From NCBI RefSeq assembly GCF_014194695.1, contig NZ_JACIAH010000001.1, positions 1-64,000 of the forward strand: DNA of 64,000 nucleotides. The letters run 5' to 3'. The DNA is from Rhizobium sp. BK399 (lineage in GTDB: Bacteria; Pseudomonadota; Alphaproteobacteria; Rhizobiales; Rhizobiaceae). The notes beneath the pieces were generated by a model, which saw only the letters and a program-made list of their open reading frames with translations, searched no databases and had not been told where the DNA came from. Position 1 is the stretch's first letter. Each line of letters opens with the position of its first letter. Both the position numbers and the translations under genes were made by a program. Positions 17,361 to 25,963 of the stretch are shown piece by piece.

Positions 17361-17966
17361 ATGACCAGTCTGCCAAAGCCTCTCGCCAAACCTCGCAAGT
17401 CCACCGGAGCCCGCCGCAATCCCGAGGCGGAGGCGGCCGTGCTTGCGGCGGCGCGCGAAGTGATCTCCGAGAAGGGGTACATCGGATTTTCGGTCGAGGA
17501 AGTCGCTCGCCGGGCGGGATCGGGCAAGACGACGATCTACCGATGGTATCCTACAAAGGCGGACCTTTTCATCGCGATCTACACGGCGGAGCGCCATCTT
17601 TCAGTTCCAGTTCCCGATACCGGTGATCTTTTGGACGACCTGGAGCAGTACACTGTCAGCTTGTGGCGCTTTTGGGCCTCGCATCCTGCCGGCGCGGCAT
17701 TGAAAAGTCTCATTGCCGAAGCGCAGGGCGCGTCCGAGGCTCTGGACGCATTGCGGGAGCGGTTCCTGCCCGCCCGCACCGCCGACGTGAGACAGATGCT
17801 GAAGAGGGGCGCGGAACGAGGTCAGGTTCGCGCAGAGGACGTAGACGACAAGGTAACTCTCTGGGTCGGCCTAAGCTGGTTCAAACTGCTGGTGAACGAG
17901 CTTGATCAGGAACTGAGCGTCAGAAGGCTCATGGCGCACATCGCTGGAATACCCCCGGCGCCATGA
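17361..17966 (+). CDS. TetR/AcrR-family regulator
   Basis: A 201-residue repressor-type protein. The N-terminal HTH spans about residues 20-68 with Gly-Phe-Ser-Val-Glu-Glu-Val-Ala-Arg-Arg-Ala-Gly and the classic Lys-Thr-Thr-Ile-Tyr-Arg-Trp-Tyr-x-x-Lys recognition region. The C-terminal part is the helical ligand-binding and dimer domain of the AcrR-C type. It ends a co-directional row of efflux, cyclase and reductase genes, and is the natural candidate for binding the 18-base palindrome at 12148-12165; this is inference from layout. Confidence 0.9.
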   Translation: MTSLPKPLAKPRKSTGARRNPEAEAAVLAAAREVISEKGYIGFSVEEVARRAGSGKTTIYRWYPTKADLFIAIYTAERHLSVPVPDTGDLLDDLEQYTVSLWRFWASHPAGAALKSLIAEAQGASEALDALRERFLPARTADVRQMLKRGAERGQVRAEDVDDKVTLWVGLSWFKLLVNELDQELSVRRLMAHIAGIPPAP

Positions 17967-18112
17967 AGCTCAGGCGTCGGTAGTGACGCTGGCAGCAATG
18001 GACGCGCATCTGTCCGTTTTTGCCCCCAGCAAGACAATTCGGTCATGCTCGAATTCTATATACTGGCGCGAAAGCGAAGTGGAAGCTTTCTCGTACCGAA
18101 TGGAATTTAAGG

Positions 18113-19906
18113 ATGAAACCAAACGAATACGCTATGCCGTCCGCGCCGGACGAAATGTCGGGAGCGGAGATGGTTGTTCGGGCGCTTGCAGATCATGGCG
18201 TCGAAGTGCTTTTCGGATACCCCGGTGGCGCCGTTCTGCCGATTTATGATGCCATGCTCGACGAGCCGAGGCTGCGGCATATTCTGGTTCGCCACGAGCA
18301 AGGTGCCGCACATGCGGCTGAAGGCTATGCGCGCTCCAGCGGAAAGCCCGGCGTCGTGCTCGTCACGAGCGGCCCCGGAGCGATCAACACCGTTGTCGGA
18401 ATTGCGGACGCGCTGATGGACTCGATCCCACTTATCGTGATCACGGGCCAAGTGCCTACGCATCTGATAGGTACGGACGCGTTCCAAGAGGCGGACACTA
18501 TCGGTATAACCAGGTCGTGTACCAAGCACAGCTATTTGGTCAGAAGCATCGAGGAACTGCCCCACGTGTTGCATGAGGCGTACCGTATCGCAACCACTGG
18601 CAGGCCGGGTCCAGTCGTCATCGACATCCCCAAAGATATTCAGGTCAAGGTAGGAAGATATGTCGGGCCAGCGGAAGCGCGACCTCTGCATCGGTTTGAG
18701 CCGCAGACCAAGGCATCCCCCTTACTTATTGACCAGGCGATAGCCTTGTTGGCGAAAGCACGACGGCCGATCATCTACAGCGGCGGCGGGATAATCAATT
18801 CAGGCCCAGCGGCGAGCCAGCGGCTTAGACAGTTCGCGGCTCTTCTGGGCGCCCCGGTCACATCGACGTTGACAGGTCTGGGTGCGTTTCCTGCTTCCGA
18901 TCCGCTTTGGATTGGAATGCCTGGGATGCACGGCGCCTACGAGGCGAACCACGCGATGCACGACTGCGACGTGATGTTTTGCGTGGGCGCCCGGTTCGAC
19001 GATCGCGTCACGGGTAGGCTGGACGCATTCTCTCCCGGTTCGCGCAAGATCCATGTCGACATCGATCCCTCGTCAATCGGCAAGGTCGTCCAGGTGGACG
19101 TCGGGATTGTCGGTGACGCCTGCTCGGTGCTCGACGACATGATCGCCGCTTGGCCGAAAACCTCGACCACAAGCCGCCAAGACCAGCTCTCGGTCTGGTG
19201 GGAACAGATCGAAAAGTGGCGATCACGCAACGCCTTCGGCTACCGGAAGTCCGACGAGGTCATCAAACCACAATATGCCATCGAACGATTGCGCGCCCTC
19301 ACCCTTAACCGGGACGTTTATGTGACGACCGAAGTCGGGCAGCACCAGATGTGGGCAGCACAGTTCTTCAGCCTGGATGAACCGAACCGCTGGATGACTT
19401 CAGGCGGGCTTGGCACAATGGGCTACGGCCTCCCCGCAGCAATCGGGGCTCAACTCGCCCATCCGACGAGCACGGTCATCGATATCGCCGGAGAAGCCTC
19501 CATCCTGATGAATATCCAGGAGATGTCCACGGCGGTGCAGTACAAGCTTCCCGTCAAGATCTTCATTTTGAACAACGAGTACATGGGGATGATCAGACAA
19601 TGGCAAGAGTTGCTACACGATGAGCGATATAGTCACTCCTACTCGGAAAGCCTGCCCGATTTCGTGAAGTTGGCGGAGGCCTACGGCGCCAAGGGAATGA
19701 GAGCTGAGATCCCGGCGGAACTGGATGGAAAGATCCTTGAGATGCTGGCCCACCCCGGTCCCGTAATCTTCGACTGTCGAGTAGAAAAGACGGAAAACTG
19801 TCTGCCTATGATTCCATCCGGAAAACCCCACAACGAAATGATCCTTTCGGACGAGGCGGTCGATCTGAGTTCAGTGATCACCGGGGATGGCCGCGCACTT
19901 GTATGA
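18113..19906 (+). CDS. ilvB: Acetolactate synthase, large subunit (catalytic)
   Basis: ThDP/FAD enzyme of branched-chain amino acid synthesis condensing two pyruvates to acetolactate. 597 residues; Gly-Tyr-Pro-Gly-Gly-Ala near 38, the catalytic Glu in Arg-His-Glu-Gln-Gly-Ala-Ala-His near 62, the FAD region with Thr-Gly-Gln-Val-Pro-Thr near 116, and Asn-Asn-Glu-Tyr-Met-Gly-Met near 488. One oddity: the Mg-ThDP motif, normally Gly-Asp-Ala/Gly-Ser, reads Gly-Glu-Ala-Ser (codon GAA at 19494-19496). No small subunit (ilvH) gene is near. It is probably a second copy beside a chromosomal ilvBH. The start could also be ATG 18134. The Mug gene overlaps its stop by four bases. Confidence 0.9.
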   Translation: MKPNEYAMPSAPDEMSGAEMVVRALADHGVEVLFGYPGGAVLPIYDAMLDEPRLRHILVRHEQGAAHAAEGYARSSGKPGVVLVTSGPGAINTVVGIADALMDSIPLIVITGQVPTHLIGTDAFQEADTIGITRSCTKHSYLVRSIEELPHVLHEAYRIATTGRPGPVVIDIPKDIQVKVGRYVGPAEARPLHRFEPQTKASPLLIDQAIALLAKARRPIIYSGGGIINSGPAASQRLRQFAALLGAPVTSTLTGLGAFPASDPLWIGMPGMHGAYEANHAMHDCDVMFCVGARFDDRVTGRLDAFSPGSRKIHVDIDPSSIGKVVQVDVGIVGDACSVLDDMIAAWPKTSTTSRQDQLSVWWEQIEKWRSRNAFGYRKSDEVIKPQYAIERLRALTLNRDVYVTTEVGQHQMWAAQFFSLDEPNRWMTSGGLGTMGYGLPAAIGAQLAHPTSTVIDIAGEASILMNIQEMSTAVQYKLPVKIFILNNEYMGMIRQWQELLHDERYSHSYSESLPDFVKLAEAYGAKGMRAEIPAELDGKILEMLAHPGPVIFDCRVEKTENCLPMIPSGKPHNEMILSDEAVDLSSVITGDGRALV

Positions 19907-20454
19907 GTGAACGAGGTCCCCAGAACGAGGCGCCGGGCCCCACGGTCTCACCCGCGGGGCTGACGGACGTCTTGGCGCCTGACCTCTCTGTAGTTTTCTG
20001 CGGGCTGAACCCGGCGACCTCTGCTGTCCGGGACGGGCACAACTTTTCATCACCGAGCAACCGGTTTTGGCGCGTCCTTCATCTTTCCGGCTTCACCCCG
20101 TATCTGTTGCGCGCGGATCAGGAGCGCCAGGTTCTGGAATACGGTTGCGGCGTCACGGCCTTCGTATCTCGTGCGACAAAAAGCGCCGTCGAACTCGGTC
20201 CCCAGGACTACGCCTCCGCCGCGCCGGAATTCGAACGCAAGTTACGGGCTTTTCGGCCGAAAAGGCTGGCGTTCCTTGGGAAGCCGGCATTTGCCAGTCT
20301 CTGCGCATCGCAACGCTTTGACTGGGGCCGGCAAGCCATGACATTCGCCGGCGCGGAGGTCTGGGTACTGCCCAATCCCAGCGGGCTAAATCGATCGTTT
20401 TCGCTGCAGCGCCTTGTTGAGGAGTACGCTCGTCTCCGAGCGAGTTACGAGTAA
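19903..20454 (+). CDS. mug: Mug-type G:T/U mismatch DNA glycosylase
   Basis: Removes uracil or thymine mispaired with guanine. 183 residues of the uracil-DNA glycosylase superfamily: the active-site block Gly-Leu-Asn-Pro-Ala-Thr-Ser-Ala near residue 32 (Asn as in E. coli Mug), Asn-Arg-Phe-Trp near 53, Phe-Leu-Gly-Lys near 125, and the intercalation loop Asn-Pro-Ser-Gly-Leu-Asn-Arg near 156. Its ATG overlaps the ilvB stop (ATGA), so it is translated with ilvB, an unusual pairing of a metabolic and a repair gene. Confidence 0.9.
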   Translation: MSERGPQNEAPGPTVSPAGLTDVLAPDLSVVFCGLNPATSAVRDGHNFSSPSNRFWRVLHLSGFTPYLLRADQERQVLEYGCGVTAFVSRATKSAVELGPQDYASAAPEFERKLRAFRPKRLAFLGKPAFASLCASQRFDWGRQAMTFAGAEVWVLPNPSGLNRSFSLQRLVEEYARLRASYE

Positions 20455-20553
20455 GTCGATGCCAAAGTACTATTGTCCGACAGCCACCGCCGCCGGCAAA
20501 GTAGGCGCGGAAGATTTCGGCGGACTCTGGTGGCCGGCGCGAGGAGTAAGCTC

Positions 20554-21552
20554 ATGCGCATAGCGATACTAGCCATGCCCGGCGTGCAAATGCTGGACGT
20601 CGCGGGACCGATGGACGTCTTTTCTGAAGCGAACAAGCTCATTAATGGGAGCACCGGATACGAGCTAGCTGTCGTCGGGCGGGACAGGGAGCCGGTCGTG
20701 GCGTCTAACGGCGGGCGCCTGCTCCCTGATCGGACCATCGACGATTCGCTGGAAGGGTTCGACACGCTTTTAATTGCTGGCAGCCCGCGCGTTCAAGACT
20801 TCGAGGCGGACCCCAAGTTGGTCGATTGGGTGAAGAGCGGATCCGTCCAGGTGCGCCGGCTGGCTTCTATCTGCACCGGAGCTTTTTTGCTGGGCAGCGC
20901 AGGCCTTCTCAACGGACGACGCGCAACGACGCACTGGAATTCCACGACAAGGCTCAGAAAGATGTTCCCAGCGATCGACGTCCAGCCGAATACGATTTTC
21001 ATCAAAGACGGAACCGTCTACACCAGTGCCGGTGTAACGGCGAGCATGGATCTCGCACTCGCGATGGTCGAGGAAGATTTCGGTCGGGGCGTGGCGCTGA
21101 GGGTCGCGAAAGAGCTAATACTTTTCCTGCAGCGTCCAGGCGGTCAGTCGCAATTCAGCGTGCATCTTGAAGCTCAGGTCTCTGAAATGGGGCCTATTCG
21201 CGAGATAACTCAATGGGTAGCGGAACATATCGCCAATGATCTCGCCGTGGAGACGCTGGCGTCTCGTCTTGGGATGAGCGCGCGCAACTTCGCCCGCACG
21301 TTCAAACGCGAAACTGACATGACGCCAGGGGACTACGTCGAAGCCGTCAGGGTGGATGCCGCGAGAAGAATGCTTGAAGAGGGCGACGTTCCCTTGAAGC
21401 GCGTAGCAGCCTTGTGCGGCTTTAACGATCAGAGCGCCTTTCGGCGAGCTTTCGTCCGCCGCATCAACGTCACGCCGGTCGAATACAGAAGTCGCTTCCG
21501 TCGGGGCGTTACCCCACCGCCAAAAGAAATATTCACTGCGACGGGCGCTTGA
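20554..21552 (+). CDS. GlxA-family transcription regulator (DJ-1/PfpI domain plus AraC HTH)
   Basis: A 332-residue regulator. Residues about 1-185 are a DJ-1/PfpI (class I amidotransferase-like) fold with the nucleophile-elbow Cys in Ser-Ile-Cys-Thr-Gly-Ala-Phe near 108; residues about 215-310 are two AraC HTH units (Leu-Ala-Ser-Arg-Leu-Gly-Met-Ser and Val-Ala-Ala-Leu-Cys-Gly-Phe-Asn-Asp). The ATG at 20554 follows GAGGAG; the frame runs back to 20473 without family support. Known relatives control carnitine, glycine betaine or arginine use; the target here is unknown. The 100 bases between mug and this gene show nothing else. Confidence 0.9.
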   Translation: MRIAILAMPGVQMLDVAGPMDVFSEANKLINGSTGYELAVVGRDREPVVASNGGRLLPDRTIDDSLEGFDTLLIAGSPRVQDFEADPKLVDWVKSGSVQVRRLASICTGAFLLGSAGLLNGRRATTHWNSTTRLRKMFPAIDVQPNTIFIKDGTVYTSAGVTASMDLALAMVEEDFGRGVALRVAKELILFLQRPGGQSQFSVHLEAQVSEMGPIREITQWVAEHIANDLAVETLASRLGMSARNFARTFKRETDMTPGDYVEAVRVDAARRMLEEGDVPLKRVAALCGFNDQSAFRRAFVRRINVTPVEYRSRFRRGVTPPPKEIFTATGA

Positions 21553-21558
21553 GCCGGC

Positions 21559-21852
21559 CTAAATTTCTGTTGTGAGCTGATGCAGAAAGCTCGATATGGC
21601 TGCCTCATTCCTTCGGTAGAACTTCCACTGCCCGATCTTCCTGGCGCTCAGTAAATCAGCGTCCGTTAGTACTTTGAGATGACCGGATGCCGTCGACTGA
21701 GCCATTCCGTCGCGCTGGAATTGGCTGGCGCAAACCCCTAAATCAATTGGATATCCCTGCGGCCCAAAATACCGGTCAGGATCCTTCAGCCACTTTAGGA
21801 TATTTAGTCGCGTCGGATGGGCCAGCGCTCTGATGATGGTCGCGGAATCCAT
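21559..21852 (-). CDS. ArsR-family HTH regulator
   Basis: A 97-residue winged-helix protein: Ile-Ile-Arg-Ala-Leu-Ala-His-Pro-Thr-Arg-Leu-Asn-Ile-Leu near residue 5 and Met-Ala-Gln-Ser-Thr-Ala-Ser-Gly-His-Leu-Lys-Val-Leu near 50 (recognition helix), then a beta wing with Lys-Ile-Gly-Gln-Trp-Lys-Phe-Tyr-Arg-Arg. No arsenic-type Cys-x-Cys is present in the recognition helix. ATG 21852 has AGGAA at good spacing; ATG 21873 is a possible earlier start. The stop lies only 7 bases from the end of the convergent GlxA-type gene. Upstream on the same strand is the pdhA remnant. Confidence 0.85.
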   Translation of the reverse strand: MDSATIIRALAHPTRLNILKWLKDPDRYFGPQGYPIDLGVCASQFQRDGMAQSTASGHLKVLTDADLLSARKIGQWKFYRRNEAAISSFLHQLTTEI

Positions 21853-21879
21853 ATCTGATTTCCTAGTTGTCATTTGCCG

Positions 21880-22196
21880 TTTGCAGCGTTGGCGAACGGC
21901 CTCCTCGAGAGTTCCGCCATAACTGATCGCGGGCTCATGCCGGCGGCCAGCGTGTGCCCGCGCCCCCTGTAACTGGTGATGACCTGATCGCCGTGGATGA
22001 ATGCGGCCCGCATTCCCATCGATCACCTCCTGTCGGATGTACAGATGACAAAAGCCGCCAATCAGGCCTGCCCCATACATCTGGCCTGCGCGCTCCTCGA
22101 AGCGCCGTATCAAGAGCATCATCCGTAATATTCAAGTAGGTCAGCCGCACGCGACCGCTTAGTGCTCTCGTTGGCTGTTTGAAGTTCAAGTTCCAT
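21880..22196 (-). pseudogene. Pyruvate dehydrogenase E1 alpha (pdhA) N-terminal remnant, frameshifted
   Basis: From ATG 22196 the minus strand reads an N-terminus, then needs a frame change at about 22120 to reach Met-Met-Leu-Leu-Ile-Arg-Arg-Phe-Glu-Glu, then Gly-Gly-Phe-Cys-His-Leu-Tyr-Ile, and another near 22030 to reach Phe-Ile-His-Gly-Asp-Gln-Val-Ile-Thr-Ser-Tyr-Arg-Gly-Arg-Gly-His. These blocks, in this order, are the first 110 or so residues of PdhA. The ThDP motif and the remaining two thirds are missing. It begins 27 bases after the sucA stop, on the same strand. Confidence 0.7.
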
Positions 22197-22222
22197 TCGA
22201 TCGGCCCGTCCAGTCTAAGAGA

Positions 22223-25150
22223 TCAATCGGTAGCGAAGGCCCGGTCCATTATCGCCTGGAGCTCGGCGACGTGCCGTGCCATCTGTCCAGTAGCAGTAGA
22301 GGCCGACGCGGCGCGGCCGATATAGGTTGGCCGCTGCGCCAGGCCGCGTCCCTGCCCCGACGACCACTCCACGTAGGCTTCGACGAAAGACCAAGCGCCC
22401 ATATTCTTCGGCTCTTCCTGGCACCAACATATTTCGGCTGTCCCGAACCGGTTCAGCTCGAGAGCAAGCGCCTTTGCGGGGAACGGATAGAGTTGCTCGA
22501 GCCGCAGTATGTAGACGTCGGTGACGCCGCGCTTGCGTCGTTCTGCCTCGAGATCGAAATAGATCTTGCCTGAGCACAAGAGAACTCTTCGCATCGACGG
22601 AGTCTCGACGAGGTCGCCGTCGTTCTCCGCATCGTCGCGAAGAATTCTCCGAAATGACGATCCGAGACCCAGTTCGTTGAGATCGGAGCGGCACCTCTTA
22701 TGCCGCAGAAGACTCTTCGGCGTCATGAGAATGAGCGGCTTGCGAAAAGGCCGCGTTACCTGTCGTCTAAGCAGGTGGAAGTAGTTGGCAGGAGTAGTGC
22801 AATTAGCGACCTGCCAGTTGCCCTCTGCGGAGTTCTGCAGATAGCGCTCGAGGCGAGCCGACGAATGCTCAGGCCCCTGTCCGTCATATCCGTGTGGCAA
22901 GAGGCAGACCAAGCCTGACATGCGCAGCCATTTTCTTTCGGCCGACGACAGGAATTGATCGAATATCACCTGGGCTCCGTTTGCAAAATCTCCGAACTGA
23001 GCCTCCCACATGACGAGGCAATGCGGCTCCGCCAAAGAGTAGCCGTACTCGAATCCCAGCACGGCAACCTCAGACAACATCGAGTTGAAGGTTTCGCACG
23101 GCGCCTGGTCTACGCTTAGATGACATAGCGGTAGATAGCGGTCGCCGGTCTCCTGATCGATGATCACGGAATGACGCTGAGAGAAGGTTCCCCTTTCGCT
23201 GTCTTGGCCGGACAGGCGCACGCGATCGCCTTGTCTCGCAAGAGAACCCATGGCGAGAGCCTCGGCCGTAGACCAGTCGAGATCCCGTCCGCTCTCGACT
23301 GCCTTGCGGCGAGCTTCGAGGAACCGGATGACGGTCGGATGCGCTGCAAAGCGATCGGGGAGAGCAGTTATCGCCCGCCCGATATCCCGTAGCACTCCGA
23401 GATCAACACCTGTCGGACTATCCGACGTTTCTTCGCTATCAGGTTCACCACGTTCCAATCCCGCCCATCGGCCGTCGAGCCAGTCGCCTTTGTTGGGCCG
23501 GTAGCTCTTTGACGCTTCCAGTTCTGTTTCGAGATAAGCCGACCATGTTGCCCCGGCTGCGTCAACGTCGGCTTCGGTCATAATCCCCTCGGCGACAAGC
23601 CGCTGGACGTACAGCTCCAGACTTGACCGATGCGATCGTATTTCCCTGTACATCGCCGGCTGCGTGAATGAAGGCTCGTCGCCCTCGTTATGGCCGAACA
23701 ACCTGAAGCATATCAGATCGATGACCGCCGGCCGGTGAAACGTCTGCCGGTACTCGGTCGCAAGCCGCGCGACCCATGCAACGGCTTCCGGATCGTCTCC
23801 GTTGACGTGAAAAATGGGAGCATCTACGGCCTTGGCGACGTCGGAAGGGTAAGGAGAAGAACGCGCATAACTTGGATCAGTCGTGAATCCCACCTGATTG
23901 TTTATTATAAGATGGACTGATCCACCGGTTCGATAGCCCTTTAGCCCAGACAGCCCCAGGCTTTCCGCGACGACGCCTTGGCCTGCGAAGGCCGCATCTC
24001 CGTGGATCAGCAACGGCATCACGCTTGATCGCTCGACGGAGTCACCCCTCTGCTCCTGCTTGGCCCGCACCTTGCCCAGAACGACGGGGTCAATGACCTC
24101 CAGATGGGAGGGGTTCGCCACCAGCGACAAATGCATTTGCCTGCCATCGACGATGCGGTCCGAAGAGGTTCCAAGGTGATACTTGACGTCTCCAGATCCC
24201 TCCACGTCGTCAGGAAACGAGGCCCCCCCCTTGAACTCGCTGAAGATGGCCCGGTGCGGCTTTTTGATGACTTGGCCCAGTACGTTGAGGCGCCCTCTGT
24301 GGGCCATGCCCAGGACCACTTCGGCAACGCCCAGTTCAGCTCCCCGCGCTATTATCTCCTCAAGTGCGACGATCGTGGTTTCCGCGCCATCGATCCCGAA
24401 CCTCGTCGTACCCACGAACTTCTTGCCGAGGAAGCGTTCAAACCCGGTGACCTCGACAAGTGTCTGAAGGATGGCACGCTTCTTCGTCCCCTCCGGCTGA
24501 TACCTCTGCCCTTCGACCTGCCGTTGCATCCATTCGCGCCCGGCGGGGTCGGCAATGTGCATGTATTCAAAGCCAATCTTTCCGCAGTACGCGCTGCGCA
24601 AGGCCGAGACCAGTTGACGTGCACTCGCCGACTCCAAGCCCATGACGCCGCCTATGTAGACCGGACGGTCCAGATCCACGTCTTCAAACCCATGGAACGA
24701 TGGTTCCAGTTCGCGGTTCTGTGCGCGTGGACTCAAACCGAGGGGATCCAGGTCCGCCGCAAGATGTCCTCTGGTCCGGTAACTCCCGATCAACGCCAGG
24801 GCACGCGCGGTGTCCCGTGCGTCAAACTCTGCAGAGACCGTACGATCGCCGGTCGCATCAGCCTCGGCTTTTGCCGACACTGTCTGCTGCCAGTTGCCGT
24901 CCAGCGCCGCGATGAGTTCACCTTGAAGTGGAACGGGCCAATTCGCATCCTTCCATGACGCCCCCTTCGCGACGTCGCCGATGTCGTCGCCAAGCTGGTC
25001 GAAAAAATCGCGCCATTCGGGACCCACGGAGTTCGGATTCTTGGCGAACATCGCCTGTAGCTCCTCAACATAGGAAGCATTCGTGCTGTCGAGGAATGCG
25101 GTCTGGCGGAAGGCCTCGTTCGCTGGCTGTCTTGTAAACGCGCTGTTCAT
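22223..25150 (-). CDS. sucA: 2-oxoglutarate dehydrogenase E1 component
   Basis: ThDP-dependent E1 of the 2-oxoglutarate dehydrogenase complex (TCA cycle), decarboxylating 2-oxoglutarate and passing succinyl to E2. 975 residues, near the usual 990. The N-terminal E2-binding type segment (Ser-Tyr-Val-Glu-Glu-Leu) is present, Gly-Met-Ala-His-Arg-Gly-Arg-Leu-Asn lies in the middle, and the ThDP motif region Gly-Asp-Ala-Ala-Phe-Ala-Gly-Gln-Gly is followed by Asn-Asn-Gln-Val-Gly-Phe-Thr-Thr. The C-terminal transketolase-like part is complete. There is no sucB or lpd beside it, so this is probably an extra copy that would borrow E2/E3. ATG 25150 is chosen from family alignment; an open extension to 25219 looks non-native. 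Box H lies about 180 bases upstream. Confidence 0.92.
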   Translation of the reverse strand: MNSAFTRQPANEAFRQTAFLDSTNASYVEELQAMFAKNPNSVGPEWRDFFDQLGDDIGDVAKGASWKDANWPVPLQGELIAALDGNWQQTVSAKAEADATGDRTVSAEFDARDTARALALIGSYRTRGHLAADLDPLGLSPRAQNRELEPSFHGFEDVDLDRPVYIGGVMGLESASARQLVSALRSAYCGKIGFEYMHIADPAGREWMQRQVEGQRYQPEGTKKRAILQTLVEVTGFERFLGKKFVGTTRFGIDGAETTIVALEEIIARGAELGVAEVVLGMAHRGRLNVLGQVIKKPHRAIFSEFKGGASFPDDVEGSGDVKYHLGTSSDRIVDGRQMHLSLVANPSHLEVIDPVVLGKVRAKQEQRGDSVERSSVMPLLIHGDAAFAGQGVVAESLGLSGLKGYRTGGSVHLIINNQVGFTTDPSYARSSPYPSDVAKAVDAPIFHVNGDDPEAVAWVARLATEYRQTFHRPAVIDLICFRLFGHNEGDEPSFTQPAMYREIRSHRSSLELYVQRLVAEGIMTEADVDAAGATWSAYLETELEASKSYRPNKGDWLDGRWAGLERGEPDSEETSDSPTGVDLGVLRDIGRAITALPDRFAAHPTVIRFLEARRKAVESGRDLDWSTAEALAMGSLARQGDRVRLSGQDSERGTFSQRHSVIIDQETGDRYLPLCHLSVDQAPCETFNSMLSEVAVLGFEYGYSLAEPHCLVMWEAQFGDFANGAQVIFDQFLSSAERKWLRMSGLVCLLPHGYDGQGPEHSSARLERYLQNSAEGNWQVANCTTPANYFHLLRRQVTRPFRKPLILMTPKSLLRHKRCRSDLNELGLGSSFRRILRDDAENDGDLVETPSMRRVLLCSGKIYFDLEAERRKRGVTDVYILRLEQLYPFPAKALALELNRFGTAEICWCQEEPKNMGAWSFVEAYVEWSSGQGRGLAQRPTYIGRAASASTATGQMARHVAELQAIMDRAFATD

Positions 25151-25328
25151 TTCAGCACCCAGGTTCGGTTGTTTCACACACTGCACTTCGTTGACCGAGC
25201 GGACTGCGTGCCAACACAATAGCAGGATGGCTGTTGTCCGAAAGCGGCTTCAGAAGGCAATTCCGGACAAAGGCCCTGCAGATCCTGCCGATCGATGCGC
25301 CTACAATCTGCCACTGTGCTCGCTCCTC

Positions 25329-25348
25329 CAATTGCACCATGGTATCGG
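25329..25348 (-). promoter_or_regulatory. Shared island box, copy H (upstream of sucA)
   Basis: On the minus strand it matches the consensus at 17 of 20 positions, with a perfect CCGATACCAT left half and the same ATGGTGCAAT core as copy E. It points at sucA, whose start is 179 bases downstream. Confidence 0.6.
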
Positions 25349-25526
25349 GAATTTCTCCACGGGGCGCAGACCCTCTGACCAATACCTAAGTGCACTTAAA
25401 TCGTCTGCCGCAGCGGGTTACCCTGGACCTGTCGTTGACCTCCCACTCTCGAACGCACGTTCAAGACCGGCGACATGTCCCGGCGCCCTCCCCTCCGCCG
25501 GGGCCAGCGGCCTACGGAGGCCCGCT

Positions 25527-25557
25527 TGGGCCGTCTCTTCCGCCTAGAGACGGCCCA
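25527..25557. terminator. Strong hairpin, possible terminator
   Basis: TGGGCCGTCTC and GAGACGGCCCA pair over 11 bases without mismatch around a 9-base loop. No T-run follows on either strand, so termination is uncertain. It could end transcripts from the sensor kinase gene (minus strand, about 410 bases away) before they reach sucA. Confidence 0.45.
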
Positions 25558-25963
25558 CCTTTCGATCGCGCGTCAGCACCTCGCGCATCCAAGCACGCCG
25601 GACTACCACCATATCCTTCGAGAGGTTGTCATTCTGCATAGGCCCGCCGAGCGCCATCAGCGGCTCGATCGCGACCCAGACAATCGCAAAAAGCAGAGTG
25701 CAAGCACATCGAGCATTTACCGGTGCCTCTCGAACCTTCCTACCGTCGCAGCGACTGCGTGCCTTCGCGACCATGTCACCCGATGCAGCACACCTAGGCT
25801 AAGCAACGAAAACCATTGCATCGTACGACAAGCGTCCGCGACGGCGTGACGACAGCGGATCGTCAAGGGTGCAGGGGCTAATCATCGAGTGTTGATGACT
25901 TAACGGAACTTACTTTGACCGTCCAAGCTGAGCCATTGCACGATCATATTGCACCCTCACGGC

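Larger units (their letters stand above)
25151..25963. other. Gene-poor gap upstream of sucA with box H and a strong hairpin
   Basis: About 810 bases. The sucA-proximal part has box H (25329-25348) and ATACCTAAGT at 25382-25391. A strong hairpin is at 25527-25557. A minus-strand frame at 25544-25774 ends in a segment starting Met-Gln-Asn-Asp-Asn-Leu-Ser-Lys-Asp-Met that looks protein-like, but I recognise no family. Near 25932-25954 is a stretch whose minus strand shares ATCGTGCAATGGC with the right half of box G; it is too partial to list as a copy. Confidence 0.5.

Noticed and set aside
25544..25774. Minus-strand frame of 76 codons as a gene
   Set aside because: Its end is mildly protein-like, but there is no ribosome site, no known family and it runs into the hairpin at 25527-25557; left as part of the gap description.
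25932..25954. Ninth copy of the island box
   Set aside because: Only the right-hand half (ATCGTGCAATGGC on the minus strand) matches; the CCGAYACC half is missing.
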